In this document: piece after piece, positions 54,106-63,154 of the stretch
How positions within the stretch are numbered: the first letter of the stretch is position 1
How the letters are laid out: each line of letters begins with the position of its first letter
NCBI RefSeq assembly: GCF_000164865.1
Contig: NC_014618.1
Location: forward strand, 1,240,001-1,304,000
Source: [Enterobacter] lignolyticus SCF1
GTDB taxonomy: Bacteria > Pseudomonadota > Gammaproteobacteria > Enterobacterales > Enterobacteriaceae
Reading direction: 5' to 3'
Length of the DNA stretch: 64,000 nucleotides
Position numbers and translations under genes: made by a program
Notes under the pieces: model-generated
What the model saw: the letters and a program-made list of their open reading frames with translations, nothing else
Database searches by the model: none
Told to the model about the DNA's origin: nothing

Positions 54106-55227
54106 ATGCATAACCAGGCCCCCATTCAACGTAGAAAATCGACACGTATTTACGTTGGGAACGTGCCTGTTGGCGATGGGGCTCCCATCGCCGTACAGTC
54201 TATGACCAATACGCGCACCACCGATGTGGAGGCGACGGTTAACCAAATTAAAGCGCTGGAGCGCGTCGGGGCGGATATCGTACGTGTTTCCGTACCGACG
54301 ATGGATGCGGCGGAAGCCTTTAAGCTTATCAAGCAGCAGGTCAGCGTTCCGCTGGTGGCGGACATCCATTTCGACTACCGTATCGCCCTGAAAGTGGCGG
54401 AATACGGCGTTGACTGCCTGCGCATCAACCCGGGCAATATCGGCAGCGAAGAGCGTATTCGCCAGGTTGTCGACTGCGCGCGCGATAAAAACATTCCGAT
54501 CCGCATCGGCGTAAACGCCGGGTCGCTGGAAAAAGATCTGCAGGAAAAGTACGGCGAGCCGACGCCGCAGGCGCTGCTCGAATCCGCCATGCGCCACGTC
54601 GATCATCTCGATCGTCTGAACTTCTCTCAGTTTAAAGTCAGCGTAAAAGCGTCGGATGTATTCCTCGCGGTTGAATCGTATCGCCTGCTGGCGAAGCAGA
54701 TCGATCAGCCGCTCCATCTGGGGATCACCGAAGCCGGCGGCGCCCGGGCGGGCGCGGTGAAATCGGCGATCGGCCTCGGCCTGCTGCTGTCCGAAGGGAT
54801 CGGCGATACGCTGCGTATTTCGCTGGCGGCCGATCCTGTGGAAGAGATCAAGGTCGGTTTCGATATCCTGAAGTCGCTGCGTATTCGTTCCCGCGGGATC
54901 AACTTCATCGCCTGTCCGACCTGTTCGCGCCAGGAGTTCGACGTTATCGGCACCGTGAATGCGCTGGAGCAGCGTCTGGAAGACATTATCACGCCGATGG
55001 ACGTGTCCATTATCGGCTGCGTGGTGAATGGGCCTGGCGAAGCGCTGGTGTCGACGCTGGGCGTAACGGGCGGCAATAAGAAAAGCGGCCTGTATGAAGA
55101 CGGCGTGCGTAAAGACCGGCTGGATAACGACGATATGATCAGCCAGCTGGAGGCCCGCATCCGCGCAAAAGCAAGCATGCTTGATGAAGCGCGCCGGATA
55201 GACGTTCAGCAGGTTGACGCAAAATAA
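54106..55227 (+). CDS. ispG: 4-hydroxy-3-methylbut-2-enyl diphosphate synthase IspG
   Basis: [4Fe-4S] enzyme of the MEP isoprenoid pathway converting MEcPP to HMBPP. 373 residues; cluster cysteines in ACPTCSRQEFD and SIIGCVVNGPGE. N-terminal TIM barrel (VQSMTNTRTTDVEAT). Member of the rodZ-ispG-hisS-yfgM-bamB-der run conserved in enterobacteria. Confidence 0.97.
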   Translation: MHNQAPIQRRKSTRIYVGNVPVGDGAPIAVQSMTNTRTTDVEATVNQIKALERVGADIVRVSVPTMDAAEAFKLIKQQVSVPLVADIHFDYRIALKVAEYGVDCLRINPGNIGSEERIRQVVDCARDKNIPIRIGVNAGSLEKDLQEKYGEPTPQALLESAMRHVDHLDRLNFSQFKVSVKASDVFLAVESYRLLAKQIDQPLHLGITEAGGARAGAVKSAIGLGLLLSEGIGDTLRISLAADPVEEIKVGFDILKSLRIRSRGINFIACPTCSRQEFDVIGTVNALEQRLEDIITPMDVSIIGCVVNGPGEALVSTLGVTGGNKKSGLYEDGVRKDRLDNDDMISQLEARIRAKASMLDEARRIDVQQVDAK

Positions 55228-55261
55228 CGTGTTGGGAAGCGATACGCTTCCCGTGTATGAT

Positions 55262-55300
55262 TGAACCCGCGGCGCTACCTAAGCGTCTGGGTTCATTTTT
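55262..55300 (+). terminator. Terminator or attenuator between ispG and hisS
   Basis: TGAACCC/GGGTTCA stem (55262-55268 with 55289-55295) with a 20-base loop followed by TTTTT, preceded by a second perfect hairpin GGGAAGC/GCTTCCC at 55234-55252. TATATATAA follows closely, a possible -10 for hisS. Confidence 0.65.
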
Positions 55301-55321
55301 GTATATATAAAGAGAATAAAC

Positions 55322-56596
55322 GTGGCAAAAAACATTCAAGCCATCCGCGGCATGAACGATTATCTGCCGGGCGAAACCGCTCTCTGGCAGCGCATTGAAG
55401 GCACGCTGAAAGAGGTGCTCGGCAGCTACGGTTACAGCGAAATCCGTTTACCGATTGTAGAGCAGACCCCGTTATTCAAACGCGCGATCGGTGAAGTCAC
55501 CGACGTGGTTGAAAAAGAGATGTATACCTTTGAGGACCGCAACGGCGACAGCCTGACGCTGCGTCCGGAAGGGACTGCGGGCTGCGTACGCGCCGGCATT
55601 GAGCATGGTCTTCTGTACAATCAGGAACAGCGTCTGTGGTACATCGGCCCGATGTTCCGCCACGAGCGTCCGCAGAAAGGGCGCTATCGTCAGTTCCATC
55701 AGCTGGGTTGCGAAGTGTTTGGCCTGCAGGGGCCGGATATTGACGCCGAGCTGATTATGCTGACCGCCCGCTGGTGGCGCGCGCTCGGCATCTCTGAGCA
55801 CGTCAGCCTTGAGCTGAATTCGATTGGTTCTCTGGAAGCCCGCGCGAACTACCGTGAAGCGCTGGTGGCGTATCTTGAGCAGTTCAAAGACAAGCTCGAC
55901 GAAGACTGCAAACGCCGCATGTACACTAACCCGCTGCGCGTGCTGGATTCCAAAAACCCGGACGTGCAGGCGCTGCTGGATAACGCGCCGGCGCTGGGCG
56001 ATTATCTGGACGACGATTCTCGCGAACATTTTTCCGGTCTCTGCGCGCTGCTTGACGCGGCGGGCATCGCGTATACTGTCAACCAGCGCCTGGTGCGCGG
56101 CCTTGACTACTACAACCGTACCGTGTTCGAGTGGGTCACCAACAGCCTGGGCTCGCAGGGGACGGTCTGTGCGGGCGGTCGCTATGACGGCCTGGTGGAG
56201 CAGCTGGGCGGCCGCGCGGCGCCAGCCGTTGGCTTTGCGATGGGCCTTGAGCGATTAGTTTTGCTGGTTCAGGCAGTTAACCCGGAATTTAAAGCCGATC
56301 CTGTTGTCGATATATACCTGGTTGCCGCTGGTAACGACACGCAGTCCGCCGCAATGCGTCTGGCGGAAGACGTGCGCGACCAACTGCCGGGCGTCAAGCT
56401 GATGACCAACCACGGCGGCGGTAACTTTAAGAAGCAGTTCGCCCGTGCCGATAAGTGGGGCGCTCGCGTCGCACTGGTGCTGGGTGAATCAGAAATTGCC
56501 GAGCGCTCCGTGGTGGTGAAAGATTTGCGCTCTGGCGAGCAGACGACCGTAGCGCAGGATAGCGTTGCCGCGCATTTGCGCACACTGCTGGGTTAA
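55322..56596 (+). CDS. hisS: Histidyl-tRNA synthetase HisS
   Basis: Class II synthetase, 424 residues. Motif 2 FRHERPQKGRYRQFHQ, the HisA signature RGLDYYNRTVFEW, motif 3 GFAMGLERLVL and a C-terminal anticodon-binding domain. The ATG follows an AAGAGAATAAACG leader. Confidence 0.98.
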   Translation: MAKNIQAIRGMNDYLPGETALWQRIEGTLKEVLGSYGYSEIRLPIVEQTPLFKRAIGEVTDVVEKEMYTFEDRNGDSLTLRPEGTAGCVRAGIEHGLLYNQEQRLWYIGPMFRHERPQKGRYRQFHQLGCEVFGLQGPDIDAELIMLTARWWRALGISEHVSLELNSIGSLEARANYREALVAYLEQFKDKLDEDCKRRMYTNPLRVLDSKNPDVQALLDNAPALGDYLDDDSREHFSGLCALLDAAGIAYTVNQRLVRGLDYYNRTVFEWVTNSLGSQGTVCAGGRYDGLVEQLGGRAAPAVGFAMGLERLVLLVQAVNPEFKADPVVDIYLVAAGNDTQSAAMRLAEDVRDQLPGVKLMTNHGGGNFKKQFARADKWGARVALVLGESEIAERSVVVKDLRSGEQTTVAQDSVAAHLRTLLG

Positions 56597-56629
56597 TTGC
56601 CCGAATATTATATTCAGGAGAAGGATTGC

Positions 56630-57250
56630 GTGGAAATCTACAGTAACGAAAACGATCAGGTCGATGCCATCAAGCGTTTCTTTTCGGAGAACGGCATAGC
56701 ACTGGCGGTAGGTGTGATCCTGGGGGTAGGTGCGCTGGTGGGCTGGCGTTACTGGACGTCGCATCAGGAAAATAACGCCAGAGACGCTTCTCTGGCCTAT
56801 GAGCAGTCGGTTTCTTCGCTGAGCAGCGGCAAACCTGACGCGCTGAGCGCGGCGGAAAAATTCGCCGCCGCTGAAAAAAATACCTACGGCGCATTCGCGT
56901 CGCTGGAACTGGCACAGCAGTTCGTTGATAAGAACCAGCTGGAAAATGCCGAAAAACAGCTGCAGCAGGGGCTGGCGGCCGCATCTGACGATAACCTTAA
57001 ATCCGTTATCAACATGCGTCTTGCCCGCGTTCAGCTGCAGATGAAACAACCTGACGCCGCGCTGAAAACCCTTGAAGGTATTAAAGGGGAAGGCTGGACG
57101 GCGATCGTTGCAGATTTACGCGGCGAAATTCTGTTGAGTAAAGGCGATAAGCAGGGGGCTCGCGCCGCCTGGGAAGCGGGTGTGAAAAGCGATGCTTCGC
57201 CAGCACTCAGCGAAATGATGCGCATGAAAATGAATAATTTGTCCATCTGA
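56630..57250 (+). CDS. yfgM: YfgM, SecYEG-associated ancillary TPR protein
   Basis: 206-residue inner-membrane protein with a short cytoplasmic N-terminus, one membrane segment (IALAVGVILGVGALVGWRYW) and a periplasmic TPR-like domain; in E. coli it associates with SecYEG and PpiD. GTG start at 56630 chosen because it has an AGGAG SD at 56616-56620 and reproduces the E. coli length and N-terminus (EIYSNENDQV); the frame opens earlier at a TTG without SD. Confidence 0.93.
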   Translation: MEIYSNENDQVDAIKRFFSENGIALAVGVILGVGALVGWRYWTSHQENNARDASLAYEQSVSSLSSGKPDALSAAEKFAAAEKNTYGAFASLELAQQFVDKNQLENAEKQLQQGLAAASDDNLKSVINMRLARVQLQMKQPDAALKTLEGIKGEGWTAIVADLRGEILLSKGDKQGARAAWEAGVKSDASPALSEMMRMKMNNLSI

Positions 57251-57260
57251 GAGGGACCCG

Positions 57261-58439
57261 ATGCAACTGCGTAAATTACTTTTGCCAGGACTGCTTTCTG
57301 TTACGTTATTGAGCGGTTGTTCACTGTTTAACAGCGAAGAAGATGTGGTCAAAATGTCTCCGCTGCCGAAGGTGGAAAACCAGTTTACTCCGTCTACCGC
57401 ATGGAGCACCTCCGTCGGTAGCGGTATTGGCGATTTCTATTCCAACCTGCACCCGACGTTTGCCGATAGCGTGGTGTATGCCGCCGATCGTAAAGGCACC
57501 GTGAAGGCGTTAAACGCGGACAGCGGTAAAGAAGTCTGGTCCGTGAACCTGGCGGAAAAAGACGGCTGGTTCTCGCACCTTCCGGCGCTGCTGTCCGGCG
57601 GCCTGACGGTTTCCGGCGGCCACGTGTACGTCGGCTCTGAGAAGGCGCAGGTTTACGCGCTGAATACCAGCGACGGCTCTGTCGCCTGGCAGACCCGCGT
57701 CGCCGGCGAAGCGGTATCTCGTCCGGTGGTGAGCGACGGTATGGTGCTGGTTCATACCGGCAACGGACAGCTGCAGGCGCTGAACGAAAGCGACGGCGCG
57801 GTGAAGTGGACGGTTAACCTGGACATGCCATCGCTGTCCCTGCGCGGCGAATCCGCACCGGCGGTGGCCTATGGCGCTGCGATTGTGGGCGGCGACAACG
57901 GCCGCGTCAGCGCAGTGCTGATGCAGCAGGGCCAGATGATTTGGCAGCAGCGTATTTCTCAGGCCACCGGCCCGACCGAAATCGATCGTCTGAGCGATGT
58001 GGATACGACGCCCGTCGTGGTTAACGGCGTGGTGTACGCGCTGGCCTATAACGGCAACCTGACGGCGCTGGATCTGCGTAGCGGCCAGATTATGTGGAAG
58101 CGCGAGCTTGGTTCGGTGAATGATTTCGTCATCGACGGCAACCGTATCTACCTGGTGGATCAAAATGACCGCATTCTGGCGCTCTCTACCGACGGCGGCG
58201 TAACGCTGTGGACGCAAAGCGATCTGCTGCACCGTCTGCTGACGTCTCCGGTGTTGTATAATGGAAGCCTGGTGGTTGGCGATAGCGAAGGCTATATGCA
58301 CTGGCTCAACCCGCAGGATGGCCGCTTTGTGGCCCAGCAGGAAGTGGACAGCTCCGGCTTCCAGACCGATCCGGTTGTGGCCGACGGTCGACTGCTGATT
58401 CAGGCGAAAGACGGCACGCTGTATTCGATTACGCGTTAA
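57261..58439 (+). CDS. bamB: Outer membrane assembly lipoprotein BamB
   Basis: 392-residue component of the BAM complex. Lipobox LLSGC with Cys20, then an eight-bladed beta-propeller with repeated PQQ-like motifs (GTVKALNADSGKEVW, AQVYALNTSDGSVAWQ, NLTALDLRSGQIMWK). Ten bases after yfgM. Confidence 0.97.
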   Translation: MQLRKLLLPGLLSVTLLSGCSLFNSEEDVVKMSPLPKVENQFTPSTAWSTSVGSGIGDFYSNLHPTFADSVVYAADRKGTVKALNADSGKEVWSVNLAEKDGWFSHLPALLSGGLTVSGGHVYVGSEKAQVYALNTSDGSVAWQTRVAGEAVSRPVVSDGMVLVHTGNGQLQALNESDGAVKWTVNLDMPSLSLRGESAPAVAYGAAIVGGDNGRVSAVLMQQGQMIWQQRISQATGPTEIDRLSDVDTTPVVVNGVVYALAYNGNLTALDLRSGQIMWKRELGSVNDFVIDGNRIYLVDQNDRILALSTDGGVTLWTQSDLLHRLLTSPVLYNGSLVVGDSEGYMHWLNPQDGRFVAQQEVDSSGFQTDPVVADGRLLIQAKDGTLYSITR

Positions 58440-58463
58440 TAACGGCGGTCGTGCATTAATTTA

Positions 58464-58496
58464 AACGGCTCCTGTCTGCTACAGGGGCCGTTTTCC
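58464..58496 (+). terminator. Terminator after bamB
   Basis: AACGGC...GCCGTT outer stem with inner CCTGT/ACAGG, followed by TTTTCCTG. Lies in the 85-bp bamB-der gap. Confidence 0.8.
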
Positions 58497-58524
58497 TGTT
58501 TTACGTTTTTAAGAGGTTTTTATC

Positions 58525-60003
58525 ATGGTACCTGTGGTCGCGCTTGTCGGGCGCCCAAACGTAGGAAAATCCACGCTGTTTAACCGTCTGACGCGCACCC
58601 GAGATGCGCTGGTCGCGGATTTTCCGGGTCTGACTCGTGACCGTAAGTACGGTCGTGCTGAAGTGGAAGGCCGCGAGTTCATCTGTATCGATACCGGCGG
58701 TATCGATGGCACCGAAGAGGGCGTGGAAACCCGTATGGCGGAGCAGTCGCTGCTGGCGATTGAAGAAGCCGACGTGGTGCTGTTTATGGTCGATGCGCGC
58801 GCGGGCCTGATGCCGGCGGATGAAGCGATCGCCAAACATCTGCGCGCCCGTGAAAAGCCAACCTTCCTGGTGGCGAACAAAACCGACGGTATCGATCCCG
58901 ATCAGGCGGTTTCCGACTTCTGGTCGCTGGGCCTGGGCGAGATCTATCCGATCGCCGCTTCCCACGGCCGCGGCGTCACCAGCCTGCTGGAGCACGTGCT
59001 GCTGCCGTGGATGGAAGACGTCGACCCGGCGGAAGAAGTGGATGAAGACGCTGAATACTGGGCGCAGTTTGAGGCTGATGAAAACGGCGAAGAGGCTGAA
59101 GAGCCGGAGGACGATTTCAATCCACAGGATTTGCCGATCAAGCTCGCCATCGTTGGCCGTCCGAACGTAGGTAAGTCAACGCTAACTAACCGTATCCTCG
59201 GCGAAGATCGCGTTGTGGTGTACGACATGCCGGGCACCACGCGCGACAGCATCTATATTCCGATGGAGCGCGATGAACGTGAGTACGTACTTATCGACAC
59301 CGCCGGGGTGCGCAAGCGCGGAAAAATCACCGATGTGGTGGAAAAATTCTCCGTAATCAAAACCCTGCAGGCGATTGAAGACGCCAACGTGGTGCTGCTG
59401 GTTATTGATGCCCGCGAAGGCATTTCCGACCAGGATCTCTCCCTGCTCGGCTTTATCCTTAACAGCGGCCGCTCGCTGGTTATCGTGGTCAACAAGTGGG
59501 ACGGTCTGAGCCAGGAAGTGAAGGAGCAGGTCAAAGAGACCCTCGACTACCGTCTGGGCTTTATCGATTTCGCCCGCGTGCACTTCATTTCGGCGCTGCA
59601 CGGCAGCGGCGTAGGCAACCTGTTCGAATCCGTTCGTGAAGCCTACGACAGCTCCACCCGCCGCGTCAGCACCGCAATGCTGACCCGCATCATGAACATG
59701 GCGGCAGAAGATCACCAGCCGCCGCTGGTGCGCGGCCGTCGCGTGAAGCTGAAATATGCCCACGCCGGTGGCTATAATCCGCCGATCGTGGTTATTCACG
59801 GCAACCAGGTGAAAGACCTGCCGGACTCCTACAAACGCTACCTGATGAACTACTTCCGCAAATCGCTGGACGTCATGGGTACGCCGATTCGCATTCAGTT
59901 CAAGGAAGGGGATAACCCGTTCGCCAACAAGCGAAACACCCTGACGCCGAACCAGATGCGTAAGCGTAAGCGTTTGATTAAACACATTAAGAAAAGCAAG
60001 TGA
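58525..60003 (+). CDS. der: Ribosome-assembly GTPase Der (EngA)
   Basis: 492-residue GTPase with two tandem G domains, each with GRPNVGKST, joined by an acidic linker (DEDAEYWAQFEADENGEEAE), and a C-terminal KH-like domain ending in the basic RKRKRLIKHIKKSK. Acts in 50S subunit maturation. Last backbone gene before the accessory sulfoglycolysis cluster. Confidence 0.98.
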   Translation: MVPVVALVGRPNVGKSTLFNRLTRTRDALVADFPGLTRDRKYGRAEVEGREFICIDTGGIDGTEEGVETRMAEQSLLAIEEADVVLFMVDARAGLMPADEAIAKHLRAREKPTFLVANKTDGIDPDQAVSDFWSLGLGEIYPIAASHGRGVTSLLEHVLLPWMEDVDPAEEVDEDAEYWAQFEADENGEEAEEPEDDFNPQDLPIKLAIVGRPNVGKSTLTNRILGEDRVVVYDMPGTTRDSIYIPMERDEREYVLIDTAGVRKRGKITDVVEKFSVIKTLQAIEDANVVLLVIDAREGISDQDLSLLGFILNSGRSLVIVVNKWDGLSQEVKEQVKETLDYRLGFIDFARVHFISALHGSGVGNLFESVREAYDSSTRRVSTAMLTRIMNMAAEDHQPPLVRGRRVKLKYAHAGGYNPPIVVIHGNQVKDLPDSYKRYLMNYFRKSLDVMGTPIRIQFKEGDNPFANKRNTLTPNQMRKRKRLIKHIKKSK

Positions 60004-60040
60004 TTATTCACTGAACATCATCTGCGTTCATAAAAGCCTG

Positions 60041-60066
60041 AAGCCCGCATTGCGTCGGGCTTTTTT
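60041..60066 (+). terminator. Terminator after der
   Basis: AAGCCCG/CGGGCTT stem with an 8-base loop and TTTTTT run at 60061-60066. Confidence 0.88.
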
Positions 60067-60111
60067 GTTATTAGTGACCCATTGTTCCTTTTGACGTCAT
60101 TGGATCAGTTC

Positions 60112-60309
60112 TCAAAGGCAGGTGGTGTTTTTCTGGTAGAGAAGAGGCGCGCGTACACAGGGAGCGGGATAGTCGTCGTATGCAGTAAATCTTATGACTG
60201 ATTCGATGTTAAACTCATTGGGATAGTCTTTTCCGATATCCTGTCTGTATGAAGGCGAATAACAGCAGGCACAGGCAAATATTGCCCATGCCTTGCATCT
60301 TGACCACGG
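60112..60309 (-). pseudogene. Possible frameshifted small secreted/lipoprotein-like gene remnant
   Basis: On the minus strand the frame ending at 60112 reads, in its distal part, DIGKDYPNEFNIESVIRF and on to PLLYQKNTTCL, which looks like real protein, but this frame has no usable start before the TAA at 60310-60312. A different frame starting at ATG 60298 encodes a signal-like MQGMGNICLCLLLFAFIQT and then runs into a stop. Joining the two near 60240 would give a plausible ~60-residue exported protein, so a single frameshift (or sequencing error) is suggested. I do not recognise the family. The rest of the 354-bp der-csqR gap holds only the der terminator. Confidence 0.3.
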
Positions 60310-60357
60310 TTAAACGGGATAGGAATTATTGATTTCGAATTTCAGAAGGCATCTGGC

Positions 60358-61134
60358 TTATTCGGCAATAATGAGTTCAACCTTTTCTTGAGCAAGTAAT
60401 TGAGTGAATGACGCTGGTGGCTGGGTATCCATAAAGAATGCCGTCACTTCGCGCGCATTACCAATAGAGACTGCCGCTGATGCATCAAATTTGGTGTGGT
60501 CAGAAACAAGCAACGTATGGCGTGCATGAGCAATCATACTTTTCGCTACTATCGCTTCATTAACATCGAATTCGAGCAACGTACCGTCCTTGTCTATCGC
60601 ACCAATACTGGTGATAAGATAATCTGCCCTGAACCCTTCAATAAAACTGACGACACCCGGGCCGACAATACTGCCATTGTGCGATCGCAGTGTTCCACCT
60701 GGCACCATGACTTCTAGTTCTGGATTTTTATAAAGAATATGAGCAACACGAAGACTATTGGTGATAATCCGCAGATCTTTTCGTTCCAGTAAGGCACGCG
60801 CAACAGCCTCGACAGTCGTACCAACCGTAATGAATACGGTACAGTGTTCAGGGAGATAATCGACGATGGCCTCTGCCATTGCGCATTTTTCCTGGGCCAG
60901 GAACATCTCACGTTGTTCTAACGATGTGTTTATCCCTTTGGAAACCCGACCTGCGCCACCATGATGGCGCGTGATTAATCCTTGCTCGCTGAGTTTACGA
61001 ATATCACGTCGCACAGTCTGTGTTGATACATCAAGCAACTGTGCGAGCTCTTCAATATTCATGTAGCCACGCTCAGCAATGTACTGAACGAGCAGATCGT
61101 GTCTCGGATTACCAGTCAGTTCGATGATGCTCAT
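60358..61134 (-). CDS. csqR: DeoR-family regulator of sulfoglycolysis CsqR (YihW)
   Basis: 258-residue DeoR-type regulator: N-terminal helix-turn-helix (YMNIEELAQLLDVSTQTVRR, LITRHHGGAGR) and a C-terminal ligand domain with ITVGTTVEAVARAL-like and GALDKDGTL-like sugar-phosphate motifs (read here as FITVGTTVEAVARAL, SIGAIDKDGTLLEFD). Closely matches E. coli YihW, which represses the yih genes and responds to sulfoquinovose or its derivatives. Start placed at ATG 61134, seven bases after AGGAG; the open frame extends 33 residues upstream into yihV. It is 37 bases behind yihV in one transcript. Confidence 0.92.
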   Translation of the reverse strand: MSIIELTGNPRHDLLVQYIAERGYMNIEELAQLLDVSTQTVRRDIRKLSEQGLITRHHGGAGRVSKGINTSLEQREMFLAQEKCAMAEAIVDYLPEHCTVFITVGTTVEAVARALLERKDLRIITNSLRVAHILYKNPELEVMVPGGTLRSHNGSIVGPGVVSFIEGFRADYLITSIGAIDKDGTLLEFDVNEAIVAKSMIAHARHTLLVSDHTKFDASAAVSIGNAREVTAFFMDTQPPASFTQLLAQEKVELIIAE

Positions 61135-61171
61135 GAACTCTCCTGTTAGTCTCGGTAAAATACCGCTGATA

Positions 61172-62068
61172 TTACCGAAAAAATGACAAAAATGATTCAG
61201 TATGCTCACGGTCGGGAATTCCGGCGCGTCCACCGGGCTGAGTGCATTTTAATGCTGCTACGGCACTGGCAAAGCGAATAGCCTGTTCTGTCGTCATTTT
61301 TTCGGCAATTCCCAGGGCCATTGCACCATGGAAAACATCTCCGGCACCGGTTGTATCGATAACATTAACCGAAAACGCTGGAAAATGACAAAAATGTTCA
61401 TCGTCCATCCACAGCGCTCCTTCATGTCCTTGCGTGACATAAACCTTTCCTTCAGTACACGTTGCGGCCTGCTGAAGGCCATCGCGACTATCGGATGTCG
61501 CCGTCATAAGTCTGAGCCCGGGAGCTGAGAAAACAGCGTGATCGGCGAGAGCCACCAGCGGTGTAATGTCCTGAGTGGTTACGTCGGCATCCAGAAGCGT
61601 CGGAATACGTGCTTCACGCGCCATGCTGAAGGCTTTAAGCGTACCTTCATGCCAGCGTACATCTGCCAGAACGATGTCATATTCCGAAAAATCCACCGCC
61701 TCCAGCCATTGGGCATCGACAGGTAAATCTGGGCTGGGGTAGTTAACGATGGCGCGCTCGCCCTCCTTGTCCACGATAATGGTTGCCTGTGATGAACGCG
61801 CGTTAGGATACTGACGACACCATTGTGTATTGACTCCCCATCGTTGAAGTTCGGCAATGAGTTTATTGCCGCAATCATCATCACCCACGCGACCTATAAA
61901 ATCGACCACTCCTCCGAGTCGCGCGATAGCCACAGCAGCAGTAGATGCCGGGCCTCCACCCACCTCCATATAGCGGCTGGCCTGATATTTTCCTCCCCCT
62001 GTCGGCAGGGTATCGACTGAGTAAATCCGGTCGTGAACGGCAATTCCCACGCATGCAATTCTGGTCAT
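61172..62068 (-). CDS. yihV: 6-deoxy-6-sulfofructose kinase YihV
   Basis: 298-residue PfkB-family kinase phosphorylating sulfofructose (SF) to SF-1-phosphate in the sulfo-EMP pathway. PfkB signatures GGGPASTAAVAIARLGG and DTTGAGDVFHG with catalytic Asp244. The residues I recall as contacting the sulfonate in E. coli YihV are at the same positions: Lys27, Asn109 and Arg138. That favours SF kinase over an ordinary fructokinase or tagatose-6-phosphate kinase. Divergent from yihU across a 170-bp control region; upstream of csqR. Confidence 0.93.
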   Translation of the reverse strand: MTRIACVGIAVHDRIYSVDTLPTGGGKYQASRYMEVGGGPASTAAVAIARLGGVVDFIGRVGDDDCGNKLIAELQRWGVNTQWCRQYPNARSSQATIIVDKEGERAIVNYPSPDLPVDAQWLEAVDFSEYDIVLADVRWHEGTLKAFSMAREARIPTLLDADVTTQDITPLVALADHAVFSAPGLRLMTATSDSRDGLQQAATCTEGKVYVTQGHEGALWMDDEHFCHFPAFSVNVIDTTGAGDVFHGAMALGIAEKMTTEQAIRFASAVAALKCTQPGGRAGIPDREHTESFLSFFR

Positions 62069-62112
62069 ATCTGTCTATTCCTTTATTGATTAAGTCAGCT
62101 TGTGTTCATTTT

Positions 62113-62177
62113 AATTACATAAATGATCCAATTAGTGACATGTGTCTTGTTTTTGACTTTAAATTACAAATATGATC
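62113..62177. promoter_or_regulatory. Candidate CsqR operators: direct repeat in the yihV-yihU control region
   Basis: AATTACATAAATGATC (62113-62128) and AATTACAAATATGATC (62162-62177) are 14/16 identical and 49 bases apart. They lie in the middle of the divergent promoter region, one nearer each gene. A TTGACT at 62153-62158 may be a -35. The region is AT-rich. Assignment to CsqR is inference from position. Confidence 0.5.
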
Positions 62178-62238
62178 AAAAAAGACGGTGATTACTCTAT
62201 GAATGTAACTTTTTGGTCATAAATCGCAGGAGCCAATC

Positions 62239-63123
62239 ATGACAAATATCGCCTTTCTTGGACTCGGCCAAATGGGCAGCCCAATGGCCAGTAATCTGCT
62301 GCTGAAAGGGTATCGTTTATGTGTTTTTGACATTAATCAGGATGCAGTAGCGGAGCTTGTAGAGAAAGGCGCCACCCCTGCACAAACCCCAAAGGATGCC
62401 GCTTCAGACGCGGACATCGTCATTACTATGCTGCCAAATGGGGACATTGTCAGGCAGGTTTTGTTAGGTGAGGACGGTGCAGTCCACACACTGTCGCCGG
62501 ACGCACTCGTCATTGATATGTCCACTATTCACCCGTTGCAAACAGATGCTTTGATTCATGACATGCAGGAAAAAGGCATTGCGATGATGGATGCCCCCGT
62601 AGGTAGAACGTCTGATAACGCAAAAGACGGTACGTTGCTGATTTTAGCAGGAGGCACACCCGAGCTCGTCGAACGGGCCCGTCCTGTATTGATGTGTATG
62701 GGGTCTGAGCTGATTGCGGCCGGTGGGCCAGGGATGGGAATCCGCGTCAAACTCATCAACAACTATATGAGTATTGCGCTGAATGCGCTTTCTTCTGAAG
62801 CCGCAGTACTCTGCGAATCACTGGGCCTGGATTTAGCGGTAGCAATCAAGGTGATGAGCGGTACCGCCGCAGGTAAAGGCCACTTTACGACAACGTGGCC
62901 CGGTAAGGTTTTAAAAGGCGACCTTTCCCCAGCTTTTATGGTGGATCTGGCGCTGAAAGATCTGCGAATCGCCGTCGATGTTGCAAAACAAACCGGAGTT
63001 CCATTAGGCATGGGGCAGGTAGCAGAAACCTATTATCACTCAGCCAGCATCAGCGGGCGTGGTCGTCAGGACTGGAGTGCATTGCTAACACAAATGCGCC
63101 AGCAGGCTGGGTTATTTAATTGA
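62239..63123 (+). CDS. yihU: 3-sulfolactaldehyde (SLA) reductase YihU
   Basis: 294-residue beta-hydroxyacid dehydrogenase reducing SLA to 2,3-dihydroxypropane-1-sulfonate with NADH, the last step of sulfo-EMP. Rossmann motif GLGQMGSPMASNLL at the N-terminus; catalytic Lys171 in IRVKLINNYMS; Arg123 (in VGRTSDNA), Asn174 and Ser178, which I recall as SLA-binding in E. coli YihU, are all present. These distinguish it from 3-hydroxyisobutyrate and tartronate semialdehyde reductases. Strong AGGAG SD. Followed 31 bases later by yihT. Confidence 0.94.
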   Translation: MTNIAFLGLGQMGSPMASNLLLKGYRLCVFDINQDAVAELVEKGATPAQTPKDAASDADIVITMLPNGDIVRQVLLGEDGAVHTLSPDALVIDMSTIHPLQTDALIHDMQEKGIAMMDAPVGRTSDNAKDGTLLILAGGTPELVERARPVLMCMGSELIAAGGPGMGIRVKLINNYMSIALNALSSEAAVLCESLGLDLAVAIKVMSGTAAGKGHFTTTWPGKVLKGDLSPAFMVDLALKDLRIAVDVAKQTGVPLGMGQVAETYYHSASISGRGRQDWSALLTQMRQQAGLFN

Positions 63124-63154
63124 TGTACAAAAATCGACAATGACAGGAGTAATT

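Noticed and set aside
60118..60309. Intact small gene opposite the der terminator
   Set aside because: No single frame has both a start codon and the protein-like tail, so it is reported only as a possible frameshifted remnant.
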